A program made the translations under genes and the position numbers. Source: Alphaproteobacteria bacterium (GTDB lineage: Bacteria > Pseudomonadota > Alphaproteobacteria > SMXP01). Taken from it: a stretch of DNA of 19,689 nucleotides. Of the stretch, positions 14,959 to 19,689 are shown one piece after another. Position 1 is the first letter of the stretch; every line of letters begins with the position of its first letter. The notes beneath the pieces are model-generated. The model did no database searches. It saw only the letters and a list, made by a program, of their open reading frames with translations, and was not told where the DNA came from. The DNA lies in NCBI GenBank assembly GCA_004356335.1, contig SMXP01000019.1, forward strand, positions 1 to 19,689. Direction: 5' to 3'.

Positions 14959-16242
14959 ATGTTCGACGCAAAGGCCATTCGCCAAGACCCCGACCTATTC
15001 GATGCCGGTTGGACGAAGCGCGGGCTTGATCCGCAGGCAAAGCGGATTATCGAATTGGACGCTCGGCGCCGCGCGGCAATTGCGTCTTTGCAGGAGCTTC
15101 AGACAAGACGAAACGACGCCTCGAAGGCGATTGGTAAAGCGAAAGCGTCCGGCAACGATGATGAGGCGCAGAAACTCATCGACCAGATTGCCCAGTTCAA
15201 GACGGCCATCCAGGAAGGTGAAGACAAAGAACGCGAACTCATGGCCCAAATGGACGACTTGCTTTCCGGTCTGCCTAATCTTCCGTTCGATGATGTGCCC
15301 CAAGGCGAGGACGAGACCGCCAACGTAGAAATTCGGCAATATGGTACCAAGCCCGATTTTGACTTTGAACCTAAAGAGCATTCGGATTTAGGGGTCGATT
15401 TGGGCCAAATGGATTTTGAAGCGGCCGCGCGCCTATCCGGTGCCCGTTTTGTCGTTCTGTCCGGTCACCTTGCCAGGCTGGAGCGCGCTTTAGCTGGGTT
15501 CATGCTAGATGCCCATACCACTGAGTTCGGTTACACGGAATATGTGCCCCCCTTGCTGGTGCGGGAATCGACCATGTTCGGTACGGCGCAATTGCCGAAA
15601 TTTGCCGACGATCAGTTTCAAACCGCTGACGGGTATTGGCTTATTCCGACGGCGGAAGTGCCTCTGACCAATCTCGTTAGACAACAAATTCTAAACGAAG
15701 ACGCCTTACCCTTGCGTTTCACTGCGCACACGCCGTGCTTCAGACTTGAAGCGGGAGCGGCGGGAAAAGACACCAGGGGCATGATTAGGCAGCACCAGTT
15801 TTCTAAGGTGGAGCTTGTCAGTATCACGACGCCGGATAATTCCATGGAAGAGCACGAGCGCCTAACCAATTGCGCCGAAGAAATATTGAAGCGTTTGGAT
15901 CTCCACTATCGGGTAGTGGTGCTATGCACTGGCGATATGGGCTTTTCCGCTCAAAAGACATATGATCTCGAGGTGTGGTTGCCCGGACAAAACAAATATA
16001 GAGAAATATCAAGCTGCTCGAATTGCGGCGATTTTCAAGCGCGCCGTATGGATGCGCGTTACCGGTCCGAAAGTGATAAAGCGATAAAGTTTGTCCATAC
16101 GTTGAATGGCTCCGGTCTTGCCATTGGGCGCACACTTGTTGCTATTTTGGAAAATTATCAGCAAGCGGACGGTTCGATCATAGTGCCTGACGCTGTTCGG
16201 CCTTATATGTCCGGTCTCGAGCGCATCACGGTGGAAAGTTAG
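14959..16242 (+). CDS. serS: Seryl-tRNA synthetase
   Basis: This class II synthetase charges tRNA-Ser and tRNA-Sec. The 427-aa protein has the normal length and order. The N-terminal two-helix coiled-coil arm that binds the long variable arm of tRNA-Ser spans about 27-104. LIPTAEVPLTNLV carries the serine-binding TxE (231-233). Motif 2, PCFRLEAGAAGKDTRGMIRQHQFSKVEL, spans about 259-286. Motif 3, GSGLAIGRTLVAILENYQ, spans about 384-401. SSCSNCGDFQARR is a conserved family segment. The ATG at 14959 follows GGAG (14950-14953). surE starts 6 bp after its stop, so serS is likely transcribed with surE and pcm. Confidence 0.97.
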   Translation: MFDAKAIRQDPDLFDAGWTKRGLDPQAKRIIELDARRRAAIASLQELQTRRNDASKAIGKAKASGNDDEAQKLIDQIAQFKTAIQEGEDKERELMAQMDDLLSGLPNLPFDDVPQGEDETANVEIRQYGTKPDFDFEPKEHSDLGVDLGQMDFEAAARLSGARFVVLSGHLARLERALAGFMLDAHTTEFGYTEYVPPLLVRESTMFGTAQLPKFADDQFQTADGYWLIPTAEVPLTNLVRQQILNEDALPLRFTAHTPCFRLEAGAAGKDTRGMIRQHQFSKVELVSITTPDNSMEEHERLTNCAEEILKRLDLHYRVVVLCTGDMGFSAQKTYDLEVWLPGQNKYREISSCSNCGDFQARRMDARYRSESDKAIKFVHTLNGSGLAIGRTLVAILENYQQADGSIIVPDAVRPYMSGLERITVES

Positions 16243-16248
16243 TCGAAG

Positions 16249-17067
16249 ATGCAGCGCGAACCACGCATTCTGATCTCCAACGATGACGGAATCAATGCGC
16301 CGGGGCTAAAGGTCTTGGAAGATATCGCGCAGACCCTGTCGGATGATGTGTGGATCGTCGCGCCCGAGACGGAGCAAAGCGGTGCGTCACATTCCCTGAC
16401 CTTGCATGATCCCCTGAGACTTCGGGAGGTCGGCGATCGGACATTCGCCATTCGCGGAACGCCGACCGATTGCGTCATGATGGCGGTTAAGCACATTATG
16501 TCCGGCAAGCCACCGGACCTAATTCTGTCGGGAGTCAATAGAGGGGCCAATCTTGCCGAGGACGTGACCTATTCAGGTACCATTGCCGCGGCGATGGAGG
16601 GCACGGTGCTTGGCATTCCGTCCATCGCCTTGTCTCAGGCCTATGGCTATGACGGACGTGTCAACGTCAAATGGACCTGTGTCGAACATCACGCGCCGCA
16701 CATTCTGGCGCAATTGATGGAAACCGGTTGGCCAAAGGATGTTCTGATCAACATTAATTTTCCCGATCTCGTCCCCAGTGCGGTAAAGGGTGTGGAGATA
16801 ACCGTTCAAGGGCAACGGGATCAATCCAAGGTGCACATTGATGCCAGAGTGGATGCCCGGGGCATCGATTATTTTTGGGTGGGCTTTAAAAGACAGCTTG
16901 GCGATCCAGCGCCTGGTTCTGATATTCACGCGGTTCATAACGGTTTTATTTCGATTACACCGCTTCATCTGGATCTCACCCATGGGCAAAGTCATCGAGA
17001 CCTGGCGCAATCGTTTTCGAGTTTCAAATTCCATACTGACGGATCTCATAAGAAAGGCGTGGCCTAG
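16249..17067 (+). CDS. surE: 5'/3'-nucleotidase SurE
   Basis: SurE is a metal-dependent acid phosphatase acting on nucleoside monophosphates and is linked to stationary-phase survival. The 272-aa protein begins PRILISNDDGINAPGL with the metal-binding pair D12-D13. Further metal ligands are S44 (ETEQSGASHSLTL) and N97 (LILSGVNRGANLAEDVTYSGTIAAAMEG). FAIRGTPTDCV is another signature. The length matches SurE with a C-terminal swap arm. It starts 6 bp after serS. The stop codon (TAG, 17065-17067) directly abuts the TTG start of pcm in the same reading frame. surE and pcm are neighbours in many proteobacteria. Confidence 0.95.
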   Translation: MQREPRILISNDDGINAPGLKVLEDIAQTLSDDVWIVAPETEQSGASHSLTLHDPLRLREVGDRTFAIRGTPTDCVMMAVKHIMSGKPPDLILSGVNRGANLAEDVTYSGTIAAAMEGTVLGIPSIALSQAYGYDGRVNVKWTCVEHHAPHILAQLMETGWPKDVLININFPDLVPSAVKGVEITVQGQRDQSKVHIDARVDARGIDYFWVGFKRQLGDPAPGSDIHAVHNGFISITPLHLDLTHGQSHRDLAQSFSSFKFHTDGSHKKGVA

Positions 17068-17730
17068 TTGAGGCCGCGGCGAACCGGGGTGGGCGAAACA
17101 GAACAAATCATCAAACTTCTTATGGTGCTAAGGCGGCAAGGCATCTCCGATAACGATGTGTTGTCGGCCATCGAGCGTGTGCCGCGCGATCTGTTTGTCG
17201 CCGAAAGTTTTGCGTCCCATGCCTATGACGACAAGGCGCTGCCCATTGAATGCGGGCAAACCATAAGCCAACCCTACGTGGTGGCCTATATGACTCAAGC
17301 CTTGCAAACCAATGATCGCTGTAAGGTGCTTGAGATAGGCACCGGCTCGGGCTACCAGGCCGCTGTGGTGTCCTATTTGTCCCGGCGGGTTTACTCCATA
17401 GAGCGTTATCGCAGCTTATTAACCCAAGCTCAGGCTCGCTTTGATCACTTGGGACTGACCAATATTACCGCCGTGACCGGCGACGGCAGCAAAGGGTGGC
17501 CCGAGCAAGCACCTTTCGACCGTATCATTGTCACGGCGGCTGCCGCAGAAGTCCCGGAAAACCTGGTAGAACAGCTCAAAATCGGCGGCATTATGGTCAT
17601 TCCGGTTACCATCTCGGGCAATGTTCAGACTTTAGTAAGGATCATCCGACAAGAAGATAGGGTAGTACGGGAAGATTTACTGCCTGTACGGTTCGTTCCT
17701 TTGGTCGAAGGTGTCGCCAAGGAACTGTAA
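17068..17730 (+). CDS. pcm: Protein-L-isoaspartate O-methyltransferase
   Basis: Pcm uses S-adenosylmethionine to methylate L-isoaspartyl residues, starting repair of aged proteins. The 220-aa protein has the family N-terminus LLMVLRRQGISDNDVLSAIERVPRDLFV and the substrate loop LPIECGQTISQPYVVAYMTQAL with Ser67. SAM motif I is VLEIGTGSGYQAAVV (about 87-101), followed by the acidic SIERY. VTGDGSKGWPEQAPFDRIIVTAAAAEVP carries motif II. The start is uncertain: TTG at 17068 has AAAGG 10 nt upstream and follows the surE stop with no gap, while GTG at 17089 gives MGETEQIIKLLM, closer to usual Pcm N-termini but with a poor ribosome-binding site. No ATG precedes the conserved region. Confidence 0.94.
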   Translation: MRPRRTGVGETEQIIKLLMVLRRQGISDNDVLSAIERVPRDLFVAESFASHAYDDKALPIECGQTISQPYVVAYMTQALQTNDRCKVLEIGTGSGYQAAVVSYLSRRVYSIERYRSLLTQAQARFDHLGLTNITAVTGDGSKGWPEQAPFDRIIVTAAAAEVPENLVEQLKIGGIMVIPVTISGNVQTLVRIIRQEDRVVREDLLPVRFVPLVEGVAKEL

Positions 17731-17749
17731 TCGCAATCAATAACGATGG

Positions 17750-18757
17750 ATGATCGGGGCGATGCGTATTGGAAAATTGCCGGTCGGGGCGTTTGTTAGT
17801 CTCGTTTTGAGTTTAGTGTTGGTCGGTTGTAGCGGCACGCTGGCGCCGGTCTATCAGGGTAGCCGATGGGCGGCGATCTCGAATGTCAGCGAACCCGAAC
17901 CTGCTGAGCACCCGACACCGGGTATCGTTACGGTCCGGAGGGGCGATACGCTGTACCGATTGGCCCGAACCTACAACACGCCCTTACAAGACCTGATATG
18001 GCGCAATGATTTGACGCCGCCTTATCTTTTGATGCCCGGCGACAAACTGCATTTGCCGTCACCGCGTTATCACACGGTGGCCGGGAATGACACCATCTAC
18101 AGCGTGTCGCGTACTTACGATGTGCCGGTTTTGCGCATAGCCGAATTGAATGAGATCGATACGCCCTACAATATTCGCGTCGGTCAGAGATTGCGGCTGC
18201 CGGCGGATGCCGATTTTGCCGCCGCCTCACCTTATGCCACCGGATCGATATCTTCCGGCGCGGCGCGTTCGACTTCTTGGTTGGCGCTGGCGTCACCACC
18301 TCCGACCAAGAAGCCCACGACTATTGTTCGCGATGCGCCGCGCGCGGCGGTTTCGGCGCTATCGAATTTCGGCGGAACCCAAGGTTTTACGTGGCCCGTC
18401 CGGGGGCGCGTCATTTCAAATTACGGGCCAAAGCGTGACGGTTTGCACAATGACGGCATCAATATTTCGGTCAAACGGGGAACACCCGTGCGGGCCTCCA
18501 AGCGGGGTGTGGTGACCTATGCCGGTAACGAACTTAAAGGTTACGGCAATCTGCTGTTGATTAAACATGATGACGGTTTTGTCACTGCTTATGCTCATAA
18601 TAACCGGCTGCTTGCAAGCCGCGGCGATATTGTCGAGCAAGGTGAGATTATTGCGGAGGCCGGATCCACCGGTGCGGTTTCGAGTGTGCAGCTCCATTTC
18701 GAAATTCGTCGAGGCCGGCGCGCCTTCGATCCCAGTAGCTATCTTCCGGGCGCGTAG
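17750..18757 (+). CDS. nlpD: NlpD-like lipoprotein: two LysM domains and a degenerate LytM/M23 domain
   Basis: This is a probable envelope lipoprotein of the NlpD type, which activates cell-wall amidases during division. The 335-aa protein has a lipoprotein signal peptide with a hydrophobic core and lipobox LVGC (Cys27). LysM domain 1 is at about 58-103 (VTVRRGDTLYRLARTYN) and LysM 2 at about 107-151 (HTVAGNDTIYSVSRTYD). A Ser/Pro/Thr linker follows, then an M23 domain (about 213-334). The M23 metal site looks broken: the canonical HxxxD reads N234-D-G-I-N238, and the first His of HxH is Gln314 (VQLHFEIR). H283 and H316 remain. That points to a non-catalytic activator rather than an endopeptidase. 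The start is ATG 17750 or ATG 17762; neither has a strong ribosome-binding site, and both keep the signal peptide. It follows pcm by 19 bp. The symbol is by analogy. Confidence 0.88.
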   Translation: MIGAMRIGKLPVGAFVSLVLSLVLVGCSGTLAPVYQGSRWAAISNVSEPEPAEHPTPGIVTVRRGDTLYRLARTYNTPLQDLIWRNDLTPPYLLMPGDKLHLPSPRYHTVAGNDTIYSVSRTYDVPVLRIAELNEIDTPYNIRVGQRLRLPADADFAAASPYATGSISSGAARSTSWLALASPPPTKKPTTIVRDAPRAAVSALSNFGGTQGFTWPVRGRVISNYGPKRDGLHNDGINISVKRGTPVRASKRGVVTYAGNELKGYGNLLLIKHDDGFVTAYAHNNRLLASRGDIVEQGEIIAEAGSTGAVSSVQLHFEIRRGRRAFDPSSYLPGA

Positions 18758-18827
18758 AGCGCCGTGCGCAAAAGTGTGTGCGGTTTTGCGCGTAAACGGC
18801 GCGACCAAACAATAACTTAGAGCGCCG
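18755..18827. repeat. Direct repeat TAGAGCGCCG flanking the intergenic hairpin
   Basis: TAGAGCGCCG occurs at 18755-18764, overlapping the stop codon of the LysM/M23 gene, and again at 18818-18827, 63 bp later. The two copies bracket the hairpin at 18759-18802. A 10-bp exact repeat could be chance. It could also be the footprint of a small palindromic repeat element or a duplication. Confidence 0.3.
18759..18802. terminator. Long hairpin between convergent genes, probable bidirectional terminator
   Basis: GCGCCGT (18759-18765) pairs with ACGGCGC (18796-18802), and GCGCAAAA (18766-18773) pairs with TTTTGCGC (18784-18791). This gives 15 bp of stem interrupted only by a 4-nt bulge (18792-18795), with a 10-nt loop. 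It fills most of the 82-bp gap between the plus-strand lipoprotein gene and the minus-strand DUF815 gene, the expected place for a shared terminator. No clean U-tract follows on either strand, so it is not a textbook intrinsic terminator. Confidence 0.5.
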
Positions 18828-18839
18828 AACCGACCGGCA

Positions 18840-19682
18840 TCATAGTTCCAATCTCTGTTCCAAACGGCCCGCCAGATCTTGAATGAATTGCCAAGCGACC
18901 CGGCCCGATCGGGCCCCCCTGGTGGCGGCCCATTCAAGCGCTTCGGCGTGAACCGTTTCTCGCGCCCCCTTTAGTCCGAAATGGTCGACATAGCCGTCTA
19001 TCATTTGGAGGTAGTCGTCTTGGCTGCAATTATGAAAGCCGAGCCACAATCCAAAACGATCCGACAGAGAGACTTTTTCTTCCACCGCCTCAGACGGATT
19101 GATCGCGCTGGATCGCTCGTTTTCCATCATGTCGCGGGGCAGCAGATGACGGCGGTTAGAAGTGGCGTAAAAAAGGACGTTTTCGGGGCGCCCTTCGATG
19201 CCGCCCTCTAATGCCGCTTTGAGTGATTTGTAACTTGTGTCATCCGCCGTGAACGACAAATCGTCACAAAAGACAAGACAACGGAAGTTCTGATGTTGCA
19301 GGGCCTTCATCAGGCGAGGCAGACTTTTGATAGCCTCTCTGTGTATCTCGATGAGGGCCAGGGGGGATGCCGCTTGTTTATTTATTTCCGCATGAACCGC
19401 CTTGAGCAAGGAACTCTTGCCGGTGCCCCGTGCGCCCCAAAGCAGGGCGTTATGGGCCGGTAGGGCTTTGGCAAACCGCCGGGTATTCTCCAGCAATATG
19501 TCCCGAACCCGATCGATACTTTTCAACAAATGGAGCGGCAATCGATTGACTTGGTGAACCGGCTCCAGACTGCCGGACTCGGGCTGCCAGACGAAGGCCT
19601 CGGCGCCGGACAGATCAACACTGGACGCCTGGCGAGAGCCCCGGCGGTCAAGGGCCTGGGCGATACGTTGGAGCGCCGACAC
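18840..19682 (-). CDS. DUF815 AAA-type ATPase of unknown function (start may lie beyond the window)
   Basis: This is a DUF815-family ATP-binding protein; the family has no firmly established function that I know of. The 280-aa protein has Walker A GARGTGKSS (83-91), Walker B CLVFCDDLSF (135-144) and a sensor-1-like YATSNRRHL (172-180). A conserved SLSDRFGLWLGF (205-216) includes an Arg placed like an arginine finger. Upstream of Walker A, VNRLPLHLLKSIDRVRDILLENTRRFAKALPAHNALLWG is characteristic of the family. There is no membrane segment or signal, so it is expected to be cytoplasmic. The start is a GTG (complement of 19680-19682). The frame stays open to the window edge 7 bp further, so an upstream start is possible. 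The family often sits near yajC and secDF in alphaproteobacteria, which would lie just past the right edge. Confidence 0.88.
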   Translation of the reverse strand: MSALQRIAQALDRRGSRQASSVDLSGAEAFVWQPESGSLEPVHQVNRLPLHLLKSIDRVRDILLENTRRFAKALPAHNALLWGARGTGKSSLLKAVHAEINKQAASPLALIEIHREAIKSLPRLMKALQHQNFRCLVFCDDLSFTADDTSYKSLKAALEGGIEGRPENVLFYATSNRRHLLPRDMMENERSSAINPSEAVEEKVSLSDRFGLWLGFHNCSQDDYLQMIDGYVDHFGLKGARETVHAEALEWAATRGARSGRVAWQFIQDLAGRLEQRLEL

Positions 19683-19689
19683 GGCCTTA

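Noticed and set aside
1..19689. Mobile elements, CRISPR arrays, toxin-antitoxin or defence genes, tRNA/rRNA genes
   Set aside because: I looked for transposase motifs, regularly spaced repeats, small paired ORFs in the gaps and tRNA cloverleaf signatures. I found none; all sizeable frames outside the listed genes are antisense or shifted shadows.

Overview
The window is a stretch of housekeeping chromosome from an alphaproteobacterium, most likely a Rhodospirillales-like lineage. The evidence is gene content and order: an alphaproteobacterial PopZ (DUF2497) gene sits between tolC and valS, and the run dgt - SPOR protein - nagZ - scpA - scpB - tatA - tatB - tatC - serS - surE - pcm - LysM/M23 lipoprotein - DUF815 ATPase is a classic alphaproteobacterial order. 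Base composition looks moderately GC-rich and even throughout. I saw no insertion sequence, phage gene, CRISPR array, tRNA or rRNA.

Layout. Positions 1-4742 (+) carry the 3' part of a TolC-type outer-membrane efflux protein, the polar organiser PopZ and valyl-tRNA synthetase. Positions 4851-6578 (+) carry ilvD (branched-chain amino acid synthesis). It converges, with only 5 bp between stops, on a minus-strand pair: erpA (Fe-S carrier, upstream) and xth (exonuclease III, downstream). erpA diverges from dgt (dNTP hydrolase, 7951-9162) across a 168-bp regulatory region. After a 200-bp gap comes a compact plus-strand run: SPOR-domain membrane protein, nagZ (muropeptide recycling), and scpA and scpB (kleisin and partner of SMC). 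The Tat translocase genes tatA, tatB and tatC follow, then serS, surE, pcm and an NlpD-like lipoprotein. The last gene, on the minus strand, is a DUF815 AAA-type ATPase that reaches the window's right edge. It is separated from the lipoprotein gene by a strong hairpin.

How the genes fit together. Much of the content concerns the envelope and the division cycle: PopZ (pole organisation and chromosome anchoring), ScpAB (chromosome condensation), the SPOR protein and NlpD-like protein (septal peptidoglycan), NagZ (cell-wall recycling) and TatABC (export of folded proteins, which in many proteobacteria include cell-wall amidases). The rest is translation (valS, serS), repair and stress (xth, dgt, surE, pcm) and metabolism (ilvD, erpA).

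I found no clear candidate for a new multi-gene system. The points most worth a second look are small: four GANTC (CcrM-type) sites upstream of serS, surE and pcm in one reading frame separated by a single TAG, a degenerate LytM active site in the NlpD-like protein, the absence of argS from its usual place after dgt, an inverted repeat on the erpA -35 box, and the uncharacterised DUF815 ATPase.
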